Assembly: GCA_947311315.1 (NCBI GenBank)
Contig: CAMZKN010000111.1
Location: 38,149 to 102,148 of the forward strand
DNA from: an uncultured Desulfobulbaceae bacterium
GTDB lineage: Bacteria > Desulfobacterota > Desulfobulbia > Desulfobulbales > Desulfocapsaceae
Reading direction: 5' to 3'
DNA length: 64,000 bases
This document shows positions 9,701-18,757 of this stretch, one piece after another (position 1 is the first letter of the stretch; each line of letters begins with the position of its first letter). Under the pieces are notes generated by a model. It ran no database searches, was not told where the DNA came from, and saw only the letters and a program-made list of their open reading frames with translations. Made by a program: the position numbers and the translations under genes.

Positions 9701-10958
9701 GGCTGTCATCCTCAATTCAGCAATAAGCGGACCTTCACTGGTGGTTGCCCCCACATCGGTATCAACCAACTGGCAATCCGAAGTACATCGTTTTACACCG
9801 ACCATTAATATAAAACTCTTCTCCGGCAAAGACCGGAAGAAAAGCATAGAGGAACTCGGTAAATTTGATCTCATGATCACAACCTACACCCTCCTGCAGC
9901 AGGAAAGCGAACTTCTTTCTTCGGTCAAATGGCAGACAATTATTCTTGATGAAGCCCAGGCCATAAAAAACAGTGCCACCAAAAGATCCCAGGCAGCAAT
10001 GTCTCTAAAGGCCCAATTCAAGTTGATCACCACCGGAACGCCGATTGAAAACCATCTGGGAGAGCTGTGGAACCTCTTCGAATTTATCAACCCCGGCCTA
10101 CTCGGAACCCTGAATTCGTTTAATGAGCGGTTTGCCATTCCCATAGAACGGTATCAGGATCGTGACGCGAAGGTAAAACTTAAAAAGCTTATCCGACCAT
10201 TTATTCTCAGAAGAATAAAATCTCAGGTACTTGAAGAACTCCCATCCCGCACGGAAGTGACCCTGGATGTAAAATTAAGTCCTGAAGAAACACATTTTTA
10301 TGAGGCACTTCGTCAAAACGCCATCAGTATTCTAGAAAGAACCAGGGAGAAGAAAGGACGACATCTGCAGATTCTTACGGAGATTATGAAACTCCGTCAG
10401 GCCTGCTGTAATCCACGCCTGATCGACCCAAACAGCTCCATCGAAAGCTCGAAACTAAGGGTTTTCGCCTCGGTGGTGGATGAACTGCTGGCAAGCCGAC
10501 ATAAGGCACTTGTATTCAGCCAGTTTATCGGCCATCTCAGTATCATTCGTAAACACCTCGACAACATTGGTGTCAGTTATCAATATTTAGACGGCAGCAC
10601 CAGCGCAAAACAGCGCAAAATACGGGTTGATGCCTTTCAGGCAGGCCAGGGAGATCTCTTTCTTATCAGCCTGAAAGCGGGTGGACTTGGCCTTAACCTC
10701 ACCGCAGCAGACTATGTCATTCATATGGATCCATGGTGGAATCCTGCCATTGAAGACCAGGCCTCGGATCGTGCACATAGAATTGGTCAAACCCGGCCGG
10801 TCACTATATATCGCCTGGTCTGCAAAAACACTATCGAAGAAAAGATAGTCAATCTGCACCAGGAAAAACGTGATCTTGCTGGAAGCCTTCTTGAAGGAAC
10901 CGACATCAGTGCAAAGATGAGTTCTGAAGATCTCCTTGACCTTATCCGAAGCCGGTAA
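6789..10958 (+). CDS. SNF2-family helicase-like ATPase, 1389 aa
   Basis: A large ATP-dependent DNA translocase. The C-terminal ~480 residues form a complete SNF2 motor: motif I (DDMGLGKTLQ, about residue 958), motif II DEAQ (about 1053), TTGTPIENHLGELW, and a helicase-C lobe ending GGLGLNLTAADYVI and HRIGQ. The first ~900 residues have no domain I can name. They look helical and TPR-like early, then mixed alpha/beta. SNF2 proteins remodel protein-DNA complexes, and bacterial members act in transcription recycling (RapA) or in defence. No defence partner is adjacent, so a housekeeping or chromatin-like role is equally possible. It is divergent from the degenerate recombinase. Confidence 0.93.
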   Translation: MHTQNTLLDQYNKLSPFEQALIQFLSIVYEPAHSTLIVNCLRKLDLKNPRGNKPTAANLNHYFSKFEQLGLLTENRQCHENIVEILSKIAVREGTFETYAAVIQEEAPVSYYYGKWTTRCWRGMREMRIGVYTQRFELIDDASEFIENQCTDLNAEPPPTVRIMTKPFDPEWFRTLPTSFQFYLLSNVLQYGQEMLIVYPELLEYLACDDEFSHLNTDEQLPFRRLLFHELLFQGNITDAEELILGHQDSFNGTGALGLVQFLKGESEEALASFDKDLTFLQTFSNDENVAFFGPSGLFYILALLNVSDKKDYPAIANKVSIALSCFQGARENEAYYYLATVVNSHINQGLQGEDIRLPDVSRQNVLTVLFAGICQYWLNSSIDPEIEEEIVSFYERGKEKSYRFFSLLLGEILATIHHNDGSYLAKTEKLREETGIIPLLCILKPEEPWKRSLQALIYATSQDTEDTQQSTRLVWMIAFEKKQLTISPKEQKRTPDDGWSKGRPISLSRLFQTNKLNYLTSQDRRICSAIKKLHNPETHGISYEFNMDKALPAMIGHPHLYLTESAATPVEFVAGEPELLVEERGDNLHIRFAQPISSDNINFHRETPTRVKIISINDNHRRIAQITGKDGIVVPKGASEQVLTAIGNISSFMTVHSAIAADISHRKTNNIAFVDADSSIYMHLIPYGTGFRLEMFVKPFIEGGHYLKPGQGVENIMAEVNGRRLQTKRNLALEEEKARDIEELCPILDLAIDMEQENDREWHLYDPDDCLQALMELQEIRDKVVIEWPEGEKLSITQTASIDNLNLKIRTNRQNWFAMSGQLTLDQGKVIELKELLSKMKSASGRFIEIGDGQFVALTQEFRKRLEDMNLFSETSEEVSENEILVHPLAALQLEELTNLAQTHADTGWKEQLLKIKDAQDFKPIVPSTLQAELRVYQREGFEWLARLAHWGVGGCLADDMGLGKTLQSLAVILNSAISGPSLVVAPTSVSTNWQSEVHRFTPTINIKLFSGKDRKKSIEELGKFDLMITTYTLLQQESELLSSVKWQTIILDEAQAIKNSATKRSQAAMSLKAQFKLITTGTPIENHLGELWNLFEFINPGLLGTLNSFNERFAIPIERYQDRDAKVKLKKLIRPFILRRIKSQVLEELPSRTEVTLDVKLSPEETHFYEALRQNAISILERTREKKGRHLQILTEIMKLRQACCNPRLIDPNSSIESSKLRVFASVVDELLASRHKALVFSQFIGHLSIIRKHLDNIGVSYQYLDGSTSAKQRKIRVDAFQAGQGDLFLISLKAGGLGLNLTAADYVIHMDPWWNPAIEDQASDRAHRIGQTRPVTIYRLVCKNTIEEKIVNLHQEKRDLAGSLLEGTDISAKMSSEDLLDLIRSR

Positions 10959-11153
10959 TAAGATGAATATGGTACACCTGTGAGCAGTTACAGTTCAAAG
11001 GTAATAAAATCATAGCGTGATGAAAGCCATGAGTAGTTACGAATATGGAGCAGAATTGATAGCACCCCGCAAAGGGTAAAAACGCCTTCACAACTTTGCT
11101 ATAAAATAATTACAGGGTACCTATGCGTGTAACCGCCATATATAAGCGACGCC

Positions 11154-12914
11154 ATGATGAAGTTGTTTAAAAAACACAACACGGTACCTTTTCTGGCCGC
11201 AATCACCCTGACTCTGCTCTATTGTATTTTTGCCTTCGGTTTTTCCAAATATACATCCCTGCAAGCCCAGGCACGCCTGAGTGAACACGCCCTGATAATT
11301 GCAGACGATCTCTGGAATTTTAACGCCTCTGGAGCGGTTGCTTATATAAAGCTCGCAGCAACGGCGGATCACTATGAAAAGCTCGTGGTTACGAATCAGA
11401 ACGGAGAAATTTTTCAACAGGCCATAACCAGCTTTCCAACTCCCTCTGAAAAAATTCTGTTGCGTCTGCATCTCATCTCGAAAAGCATACTTTTCAGTCC
11501 CATTACCTTTAAGGGCAGAAAAATTGGCCAAATCGAGGCCACATGGATTCCGCACACATATATCACGCTGACGTTTACTTTTTGTCTCCTTCTGATGATG
11601 GGTCTCATCATCTTTCTCTACGACAAAATCATCAAGGAAAAACATCTACTCTCAAAGCGCGTAGCGGAACGAACAAATGAATTAACAGAACTCAACCAAT
11701 CCTTAAGAAACGAGATACGTGAAAGAGGACAGGCGGAAAAAGAAAGAGAAGAACTCCAGCAAAAACTGGAACACTCCAAAAAAATGGAATCGCTTGGCCT
11801 CCTTGCAGGTGGTGTCGCCCATGATCTCAACAATGTCCTCTCAGGTATCGTCAGCTACCCGGATTTACTGTTGATGGATATGGAAATGGATAACCCCATG
11901 CGCAGTTCCATCGAAACTATACGAAAATCCGGCATAAAAGCCGGTGAAATTGTTCAAGATCTGCTCACTCTTGCCAGGCGTGGCGTGGTTGCCAAGCAAC
12001 CACTCAACTTCAATGTACTCATCAGAGAATATTGCGGCTCACCGGAATATGAAAAACTCGTTGTCCAGCACCCTGCTGAAATTGAAATGGTTCTACAACT
12101 CGAAGAACCACTCCCCGCAGTGATGGGCTCACCCATTGCACTGACCAAAATAATAATGAACCTCATTTCAAACGGTATTGAAGCACAGCCGAAGGGCGGA
12201 CGAATACTAATTGAAACAAAAAGGAAGTTTATTCAACATAAGGTTACCTGCTTCCAACCCATCAAAAATGGGGAATATATCATTTTCAGTGTTGTCGACG
12301 AAGGTGAAGGAATTTCAGATAAAGATCTGCAGCGCATCTTTGAGCCGTTCTACACCAGGAAAGTTATGGGCAGGAGCGGAACGGGGCTTGGCCTTACCAT
12401 TGTATGGGGAACAGTTGAAGATCATGACGGCGGGATTGATGTTATAAGCAGTGCGGACAAGGGTACTTCTATTGATATCTATATTCCTGCCACGTCGGAA
12501 AGAGTAACCGATCCACTAGGAAAGTTGCCCCCTAAGCAATTAATGGGCAATGGTGAAACTATTCTCGTAGTTGATGACATTGATTTTCAGCGACAAATTG
12601 CCTGTGCCATTCTCGAAAGATTACAATACAAGGTTCACTCGGTTGCAAGTGGTGAAGAAGCCGTACAATACCTGACTGACAAAAGCGTTGATCTCGTCAT
12701 TCTTGATATGATAATGGATGGAGGAATGGACGGCCTGGAGACGTATAAACAGATTACTGCCATCCGTCCAGAACAGAAAGCCATCATCGCCAGTGGTTTC
12801 TCCGAGACGAATCGAGTCCGAGAAGCCCAGAAACTCGGCGCAGGCAACTACATCAAAAAACCATACAAAATCGACCAGTTGAGTCTGGTCGTCATGTTGG
12901 AATTACAGAAATAA
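11154..12914 (+). CDS. Hybrid sensor histidine kinase/response regulator
   Basis: The 586-aa protein has two membrane helices (about 11-31 and 142-162) enclosing a ~105-residue periplasmic sensor domain, a coiled-coil linker, a HisKA dimerisation domain with phospho-acceptor His223 in GGVAHDLNN, an HATPase_c domain (N box MNLISNGIEA, G boxes VVDEGEGIS and GTGLGLTI), and a C-terminal receiver with acceptor Asp518 (LVILDMIMD) and the conserved Lys in IKKPYK. It should pass phosphate from His to its own receiver. No separate response regulator or output gene is adjacent, so the downstream partner is unknown. The start is the first of two adjacent ATGs. Confidence 0.95.
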   Translation: MMKLFKKHNTVPFLAAITLTLLYCIFAFGFSKYTSLQAQARLSEHALIIADDLWNFNASGAVAYIKLAATADHYEKLVVTNQNGEIFQQAITSFPTPSEKILLRLHLISKSILFSPITFKGRKIGQIEATWIPHTYITLTFTFCLLLMMGLIIFLYDKIIKEKHLLSKRVAERTNELTELNQSLRNEIRERGQAEKEREELQQKLEHSKKMESLGLLAGGVAHDLNNVLSGIVSYPDLLLMDMEMDNPMRSSIETIRKSGIKAGEIVQDLLTLARRGVVAKQPLNFNVLIREYCGSPEYEKLVVQHPAEIEMVLQLEEPLPAVMGSPIALTKIIMNLISNGIEAQPKGGRILIETKRKFIQHKVTCFQPIKNGEYIIFSVVDEGEGISDKDLQRIFEPFYTRKVMGRSGTGLGLTIVWGTVEDHDGGIDVISSADKGTSIDIYIPATSERVTDPLGKLPPKQLMGNGETILVVDDIDFQRQIACAILERLQYKVHSVASGEEAVQYLTDKSVDLVILDMIMDGGMDGLETYKQITAIRPEQKAIIASGFSETNRVREAQKLGAGNYIKKPYKIDQLSLVVMLELQK

Positions 12915-13334
12915 TCAACGACGCAATCTGGTAAGAATTAACCCGTAAAACGTCTGTTCTCCTGTCTCATACAGCCACCCCAGGTGGGAGTCGCACAAAA
13001 GACAGAGCCCAAAACGCCAACTATGGTTTGCAAACCAGGTAAATTCCATAGTTGCGTCTCCGACGACAGCGCAACCGGGAGCATGACGAAAGCAGCCAAG
13101 CTCATAAACAATCCCCGCCGGATTAAAAAAAGTATGCGCGTGGGAACCATTGACGGAGATTTGTTGACTCCCGTCGGTTACCAGCCCACCACACGCCCGG
13201 CAATATAAGGAATAGGGAGGATCGCAGACGTTCTCTTTTCTTTTATCTGCTGTGCCAACCAGACCATCTCTGTCCAGTCTTTCACCTCGCAAACAAAAGA
13301 TATTATTCGCTATCACCACTATAATAATCCACAA
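12915..13334 (-). CDS. CULT-domain protein (bacterial cereblon-like, thalidomide-binding fold)
   Basis: The product matches the CULT domain, known from the C-terminus of eukaryotic cereblon and from free-standing bacterial proteins such as the Magnetospirillum one. Zinc ligands CxxC are present twice (Cys45/Cys48, Cys111/Cys114). The three cage tryptophans are Trp100, Trp106 and Trp120, with 6- and 14-residue spacing, and FNPAGIVYELGCF and QTFYGLILTRL match conserved strands. Known bacterial members bind cyclic imides and uridine-like ligands in this cage; their role is unknown. Numbering uses a TTG start at 13334. GTG at 13319 or 13316 is also possible. The start overlaps the end of cobA-hemD, so it is probably cotranscribed with it. 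Confidence 0.88.
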   Translation of the reverse strand: MWIIIVVIANNIFCLRGERLDRDGLVGTADKRKENVCDPPYSLYCRACGGLVTDGSQQISVNGSHAHTFFNPAGIVYELGCFRHAPGCAVVGDATMEFTWFANHSWRFGLCLLCDSHLGWLYETGEQTFYGLILTRLRR

Positions 13335-14847
13335 TTGATTGAATCATTGCGGGAATGGTAAATTCTTCCGGCTGCACATCAACATGCAAACCATTATCAG
13401 TTACTGTTTTTGCAGTTATCGGGCCTATAGCTGCGATCTTCACACGCGAGAGCAACTCCTGGAGTTCCTCCTGAGTTTCCGCATCAATCATCCCCAGAAA
13501 ATTACGGACCGTCGAAGAGCTTGTAAAGGTGATCATACTCACCTTACCGTCATCAAACTCCGCACGTAGATTTTCTTTATCCCCTTCAACGGGACAGTTC
13601 TCATAGACGGGTGCAACAGTTACCTGTGCGCCAGCCCCCCGCAGGGTTTCCGGTAAAATTTCACGACCATGCAAACCACGGGGTATAAGAATATTACGCC
13701 CCTCTACACCTTGATCAAGGAGGCTTTCCGCCAACCCTTCTCCGGTAAACGTTGACGGAATAAGATCTGCATTCACTCCGTAACGCAGTAATAAATCAGC
13801 GGTACTCTTACCAACAGCGGCAATATCAGGCCCCTTGAGATCTCTTGCATCCATTCCTTTTGAATAGAGCCGTTCAAAAAAGTACTTCACACCGTTAAGC
13901 GATGTAAATAAAATCCAATGGTATTCATTAAGCCGTTCAATCTCTTCATCAAGCACCTCATAAGAATCAGCCGGCTGAATATTAATTGTTGAATACTCCA
14001 GACAATTGGCACCGAACTCTTCAAGTCCTGCGACAAGTTCACTTGCCTGTTCCCGCGTTCTTGTCACAACAATTTTTTTGCTAAACAGAGGTCTTTTCTC
14101 GTACCAGTCAATTGTATTACGAAGATTGACCACTTCGCCGACAATAATAAGTGCCGGTGGCTTTATATCCGCATCTTTAACAACATCGGCAATGGTTTCC
14201 AGTGTTCCGACAACCGAGCGTTGTTCTGGAGTCGATGCCCAGCGAACCACAGCAACAGGAGTCTTGGGATCACGTCCGTTTTTAACCAGATTCTCAACGA
14301 TTATCGGCAGATTTTTAATACCCATATAGACAACCAGTGTGCCTGCACCGGTGGAAAGCTTTGACCAGTCAATATTTGAAGTCTCTTTGGTCGGATCTTC
14401 ATGACCAGTGAGAAAAGCAACAGTTGCCGTATAGTCTCTGTGGGTAATTGGAATACCGGCGTAGGTAGCAGCCGCTGTCGCAGATGTAACACCAGGAACG
14501 ACTTCAAATGGTGCCCCCGCCGCATGCAGTTCTTCAACCTCTTCTCCGCCACGTCCAAAAATGAAGGGATCTCCACCTTTTAACCTGACAACTGTCTTAC
14601 CGGCCCGGGCATGGTCAACCAACATTGTATTGATATCTTCCTGGCTAAAGGTGTGTTTTACGCCACCTTTTTTCCCGACATAGATGAGTTCAGCATCTTT
14701 GGGTGCGTGTTTAAGGAGTTTTTTAGAGGCAAGAAAATCGTAAACCACTACCTCAGCCCGCTCGATCAATCTTTTACCACGTACTGTAATAAGACCTGGA
14801 TCTCCTGGACCGGCACCAACCAGATATACTTTTCCTGTCTTTTTCAT
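13303..14847 (-). CDS. Fused uroporphyrinogen-III C-methyltransferase / uroporphyrinogen-III synthase
   Basis: A bifunctional tetrapyrrole enzyme. Residues ~1-245 are SUMT (CobA-like: VYLVGAGPGDPGLITVRG, DGDPFIFGRGGEE-type loop RLKGGDPFIFGRGGEE, and YMGIKNL), which methylates uroporphyrinogen III to precorrin-2 with SAM. Residues ~255-514 are HemD, which closes hydroxymethylbilane to uroporphyrinogen III. In sulfate reducers this route feeds sirohaem for DsrAB and the alternative haem pathway. The start at 14847 is chosen because GGAAGAG lies 9 nt upstream. A frame extension to 14895 exists. The 3' end overlaps the CULT gene. Confidence 0.93.
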   Translation of the reverse strand: MKKTGKVYLVGAGPGDPGLITVRGKRLIERAEVVVYDFLASKKLLKHAPKDAELIYVGKKGGVKHTFSQEDINTMLVDHARAGKTVVRLKGGDPFIFGRGGEEVEELHAAGAPFEVVPGVTSATAAATYAGIPITHRDYTATVAFLTGHEDPTKETSNIDWSKLSTGAGTLVVYMGIKNLPIIVENLVKNGRDPKTPVAVVRWASTPEQRSVVGTLETIADVVKDADIKPPALIIVGEVVNLRNTIDWYEKRPLFSKKIVVTRTREQASELVAGLEEFGANCLEYSTINIQPADSYEVLDEEIERLNEYHWILFTSLNGVKYFFERLYSKGMDARDLKGPDIAAVGKSTADLLLRYGVNADLIPSTFTGEGLAESLLDQGVEGRNILIPRGLHGREILPETLRGAGAQVTVAPVYENCPVEGDKENLRAEFDDGKVSMITFTSSSTVRNFLGMIDAETQEELQELLSRVKIAAIGPITAKTVTDNGLHVDVQPEEFTIPAMIQSIVDYYSGDSE

Positions 14848-14991
14848 TTTTGTTTTCTCTTCCATAATCAACACAAATTTTACGCTACAAGGCATATGTG
14901 CCTTGGGGCTATTATCTAATTCTTCAGATTTAACAGCGCTTTACTTTTCCTGTCTTTCTTTACAGATTTTACAATATAAGGCACTAACAGC

Positions 14992-15020
14992 AAAAGGGCT
15001 TCCTCAAAACAGGAAACCCC
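14992..15020 (-). terminator. Probable adk terminator
   Basis: A 9-bp stem with one mismatch (14996-15004 with 15011-15019), a 6-nt loop, and on the minus strand a TTTT run. It lies 55 bp after the adk stop and before the cobA-hemD start. Confidence 0.6.
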
Positions 15021-15074
15021 TTAACTAATCAAAATATCAAAAGAATCAGATACATTCTGACCCCATGATAATAT

Positions 15075-15755
15075 TTATAACTCTTTCATTATGGCATCAG
15101 TTACATCGCCAATAGAAACCGAACCATCAACAGATATTACTTTGACGCCGTCAGCCTGCTTAAAATAATTTACAGCTGCCATGGTTCCTGTTGTCTCATC
15201 GTAATAAATACCGTGACGTTTGCTGATTGCATTTTCATCCTGATCATCGGCACGGGTTTTCAACTCACCACCACAGACGCGACATACCAGCTTGCCATCT
15301 TTTTCAACCGGCTTGATTGCATCAAAGGCAATATGGTTCGGGTGATTATTGTCATTTACACAGAGACGCCGTCCCATAATACGCTCTTTGGCTATCTCAC
15401 GATCGAGTACTATCTCAATAACATAATCAAGTGCCAGACCTTCCTTTTTCAGTGTTTCAGCAAGGGTGACCGCCTGGTCTTTGGAGCGTGGAAAACCATC
15501 AAGAATCCAACCGTTTTTACAATCATCTTTTTGCAGACGGGCAACCATCATTGGGATGGTAATATCATCGGGAACCAGGTCACCTTTGTCAATATAGACC
15601 TTGGCTTTTAATCCCAGCTCTGTACCGCCACCAATATGCTCTCTGAAAATTGCACCGGACTCGATATGGGGAATATCAAATTTCTTCTGTACAATAGCCC
15701 CTTGTGTTCCTTTACCACTTCCATTTGGTCCAAAAAACAAAATGTTCTTACCCAT
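15075..15755 (-). CDS. adk: Adenylate kinase
   Basis: Interconverts ATP + AMP and 2 ADP. The 226-aa product has the P-loop GPNGSGKGT (residues 9-17), the AMP-binding region and GWILDGFPRSKDQA, RRLCVNDN and TRADDQDENAISKR of the CORE/LID. The LID contains Cys residues (LCVND and CRVCGG) that could hold zinc, as in some deltaproteobacterial and Gram-positive Adk proteins. It has a strong AAGGAG ribosome site and its own probable terminator. Length is within the long-LID Adk range. Confidence 0.95.
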   Translation of the reverse strand: MGKNILFFGPNGSGKGTQGAIVQKKFDIPHIESGAIFREHIGGGTELGLKAKVYIDKGDLVPDDITIPMMVARLQKDDCKNGWILDGFPRSKDQAVTLAETLKKEGLALDYVIEIVLDREIAKERIMGRRLCVNDNNHPNHIAFDAIKPVEKDGKLVCRVCGGELKTRADDQDENAISKRHGIYYDETTGTMAAVNYFKQADGVKVISVDGSVSIGDVTDAIMKEL

Positions 15756-16203
15756 AATTTCGATCTCCTTGTATACTTTTAAATTAGAACAACATATCTC
15801 GAAAAATCATAATTATTACAGGATCACAGCAATGTTCCCGACATCACATTGTTTATCACTGGGAACAATTCAACGCCCGAGCTTATCATAACAAGCTGAA
15901 TACTATAGACCAAAATACACATTCGAGCCATAAAAATTTCTCTGCTTAGATTTTGACTTTCACTTTGAAACCGATTAGTTTTCAGTACTCTGTAAATTCT
16001 TTTTCTATTCTACGCTATCTCCCGATAAAAGAACTCGGGAATAACAGCAAGAGATTGATTATACGCGTCATCCCCGAAGGTTTTTACCGGGAATCCAGTA
16101 GTTGTTTTACCACCACTCTTGGAGAAGTTACTAAAATCCGCCTTTAACCGTTGATTTACATAGGAATGCAAACAAAATTCAACCAACAACATTATTAGGG
16201 ATT
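15756..16203. other. Intergenic region with dispersed-repeat fragment
   Basis: This 448-bp AT-rich spacer lies between divergent adk and hom. It holds a hairpin TCCCGA..TCGGGA (about 16019-16040). At 16064..16110 is a fragment of the common bacterial intergenic repeat type CGTCATCCCCGAAGG ... CCGGGAATCCAG, an imperfect inverted repeat. No gene is seen. The hom promoter must be here but was not identified. Confidence 0.45.
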
Positions 16204-17508
16204 ATGAAAGAAATACGTATTGGATTAATAGGTTTTGGTACAGTCGGGCAAGGTTTGGCAAATGCTCTGTTAGAACAAAAAGAAAGACTGCTCGAAAAAA
16301 CAGGGACAGCCTTTGTCCTCGCAACAGTAGCCGATATTGCACTGCAGACATTGCCAGGCGAATTCAGTGCAACAAAGCTTGTAAACAATGCAGAGGATAT
16401 CTTCAATGATCCATCCATTGATATTGTGGTTGAACTGATCGGTGGCATGGAGCCCGCCCGTACATTTCTTCTAAAGGCTATCGAAAGCGGTAAACACGTT
16501 GTAACCGCCAACAAAGCCTTACTCTCCGTCCATGGCTGGGAAATTTTCAAGGCCGCCACCGAACACAATGTAGAAGTTGGCTTTGAGGCTAGTGTCGGCG
16601 GTGGCATCCCCGTAATCAAGGCATTAAAAGAAGGACTGGTTGCCAACAAAATCAATTTCATCAAGGGTATCGTGAACGGTACCGCCAACTATATCCTTTC
16701 CCAGATGAGTGACCACGGCACGCCATTCCAGGAGGTGTTAAAGGAAGCCCAGGAGCTTGGCTTTGCCGAAGCGGATCCCACATACGATGTGGAGGGCATA
16801 GACACCGCCCATAAACTTGCCATCCTTATGACCATCGCCTACGGACTCAATGTTCAACTCGATGATATTTCAGTGGAGGGAATCTCGAGCATCGAACCTA
16901 TTGATATCGATTTCGCCAAAAAATTCGGTTATCGCATTAAACTGCTGGCCATAAGTCGTAATCACGGAGACCATGTGGAGGCCAGGGTTCACCCAACCAT
17001 GGTTCCAGAGGATCATATGCTTGCCACCATCAATGGTGCCTACAATGGTATACAATTCCAGGGCGACACCGTTGGCGATGTCCTTCTCTATGGACAGGGC
17101 GCCGGCATGATGCCAACCGGTAGCGCCGTTGCCGCAGATGTTGTCGATATTGGACGCAACATTATTTTTGACTGTGTTAATCGGGTGCCACCTCTGGCCT
17201 ACCTCTCTGAAAACATCGGCAAACCGACCATTACACCGATGGAACAGTTGATCTGCCCCTTCTATTTCAGGGTTACCGCACTTGACCAACCAGGCGTTCT
17301 CTCCACCATTACAGGAATATTCGGTAAACATGGCATTTCCATTAAATCGATGATGCAGCAGGAACGTGATGTCAACGAACCAGTCTATATCGTCTTCCGC
17401 ACCCACAGGGCAACAGAAGATGCCGTCGAGAAAGCTATTAATGACATTGACAACCTTGATGTCTGCACGGCACCTACTGTGAAAATTCGTCTCCTCAACC
17501 CGGAGTAA
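16204..17508 (+). CDS. hom: Homoserine dehydrogenase
   Basis: Reduces aspartate semialdehyde to homoserine for threonine and methionine synthesis. The 434-aa product has an N-terminal Rossmann motif GFGTVGQG (residues 10-17), the catalytic domain (ANKALLS, FEASVGGGIPVIKAL, GIVNGTANYILSQM, ADPTYDVEGIDTAHKLAIL) and a C-terminal ACT domain (about 350-430) for threonine feedback. Length is typical of monofunctional Hom. It is the first gene of a tight operon with apgM (8 bp) and ybgC. Confidence 0.97.
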   Translation: MKEIRIGLIGFGTVGQGLANALLEQKERLLEKTGTAFVLATVADIALQTLPGEFSATKLVNNAEDIFNDPSIDIVVELIGGMEPARTFLLKAIESGKHVVTANKALLSVHGWEIFKAATEHNVEVGFEASVGGGIPVIKALKEGLVANKINFIKGIVNGTANYILSQMSDHGTPFQEVLKEAQELGFAEADPTYDVEGIDTAHKLAILMTIAYGLNVQLDDISVEGISSIEPIDIDFAKKFGYRIKLLAISRNHGDHVEARVHPTMVPEDHMLATINGAYNGIQFQGDTVGDVLLYGQGAGMMPTGSAVAADVVDIGRNIIFDCVNRVPPLAYLSENIGKPTITPMEQLICPFYFRVTALDQPGVLSTITGIFGKHGISIKSMMQQERDVNEPVYIVFRTHRATEDAVEKAINDIDNLDVCTAPTVKIRLLNPE

Positions 17509-17516
17509 AGGCAACC

Positions 17517-18740
17517 ATGAAATACGCAATTCTTGTCGGAGATGGCATGGGGGATTATCCAATCCCCGAACTAGACGGGAAAACCCCGCTCGAAGCTGCC
17601 CATATTCCGATGATGGACTCATTATGCGCCAAAGGTGAATTCTTCCTGAATAAGACAGTTCCTGAGGGATATCCGCCCGGCAGTGACGTGGCCAATATGT
17701 CACTAATGGGTTACGATCCTGCAGAATATTACACCGGCCGGGCACCGCTTGAGGCAGCCGCAATGAATATACGTCTTGCTCCTGACGAAATTGCATTCAG
17801 GTGCAATATGGTCACGTTAGACCAGAGCAAAGACGGTAAAGTTTCCATGAGAGATTTTTCGGCAGGTCATATCAGCAACGAAGAATCACACCAGCTTATC
17901 GCCGCACTGGAAGCGGAGTGCAGTACGTCACAGTTTCACTTCAAACCGGGTGTCAGCTATAGGCATTTGATGATATACACAGGTGAACACCCCGGCTTTG
18001 TTACTGTTCCACCCCATGACTATATTGAAAAAGATGTCACCACCCATTTCAATCAATACCAGACACAACAGGAATGGAAAACACTTGTCAACAAAGCACA
18101 GAATCTCCTTGCAAACCACCCGGTTAACATCCAGCGCATCAAAGACGGGAAAAATCCTGCCAATCTGATATGGCTCTGGGGGGAAGGCAAAATGATTGGT
18201 ATGCCTACACTCAAAGAACGATTCAACATTACAGGCAGTATGATCAGTGCTGTTGATCTTTTGAAAGGCCTGGGTGTTATGGGTGGCCTTTCTGTAATCA
18301 ATGTTCCAGGTGCCACAGGTTATATCGACACCAACTACGCAGGCAAAGCCCAGGCTGCAATCGATACTTTAAAAGAAAAAGACTTTGTTTTTGTCCACCT
18401 TGAAGCCCCGGATGAAGCCGGACACCAGGGATCTCTAAAAGACAAAGTCACCGCCATCGAAGATTTTGATAATAAAATCGTGCACCCCATCGTTGAAGCA
18501 CTTCGCGACAGCAATGAAGAGTTTCGAGTAGTTGTCACTATGGATCACTTTACCCCTCTATCCCTTAGGACCCATGTTTCCGACCCTGTTCCAACCCTGC
18601 TTTACGATTCCAGCGAACAGATTAAAGGTTCAAATCAGCCGTTTCACGAAAAAAGCTGTATAGAGCATGATACCGACTATAATGACCGGGCAGATGATGG
18701 CCACACAATGATCAACAAACTACTACTGCAAAACCAATAG
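17517..18740 (+). CDS. apgM: ApgM-like cofactor-independent phosphoglycerate mutase family protein (possible homoserine kinase)
   Basis: The 407-aa product belongs to the archaeal-type independent phosphoglycerate mutase group of the alkaline-phosphatase superfamily (start VGDGMGDYPIPELDG, GSDVANMSLMGYDP, FVHLEAPDEAGHQG, VVTMDHFTP). Metal-binding Asp/His residues appear intact. The position 8 bp after hom, with no separate thrB in view, supports the annotation proposal that members in deltaproteobacterial hom operons act in threonine synthesis as a homoserine kinase. The sequence itself cannot settle mutase versus kinase function. Confidence 0.88.
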   Translation: MKYAILVGDGMGDYPIPELDGKTPLEAAHIPMMDSLCAKGEFFLNKTVPEGYPPGSDVANMSLMGYDPAEYYTGRAPLEAAAMNIRLAPDEIAFRCNMVTLDQSKDGKVSMRDFSAGHISNEESHQLIAALEAECSTSQFHFKPGVSYRHLMIYTGEHPGFVTVPPHDYIEKDVTTHFNQYQTQQEWKTLVNKAQNLLANHPVNIQRIKDGKNPANLIWLWGEGKMIGMPTLKERFNITGSMISAVDLLKGLGVMGGLSVINVPGATGYIDTNYAGKAQAAIDTLKEKDFVFVHLEAPDEAGHQGSLKDKVTAIEDFDNKIVHPIVEALRDSNEEFRVVVTMDHFTPLSLRTHVSDPVPTLLYDSSEQIKGSNQPFHEKSCIEHDTDYNDRADDGHTMINKLLLQNQ

Positions 18741-18757
18741 GAAATATTCAGAAAAAA

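Noticed and set aside
6789..10958. SNF2 protein as part of a DISARM or similar defence system
   Set aside because: No methylase, phospholipase-D or other defence partner next to it; the neighbours look like core chromosome.
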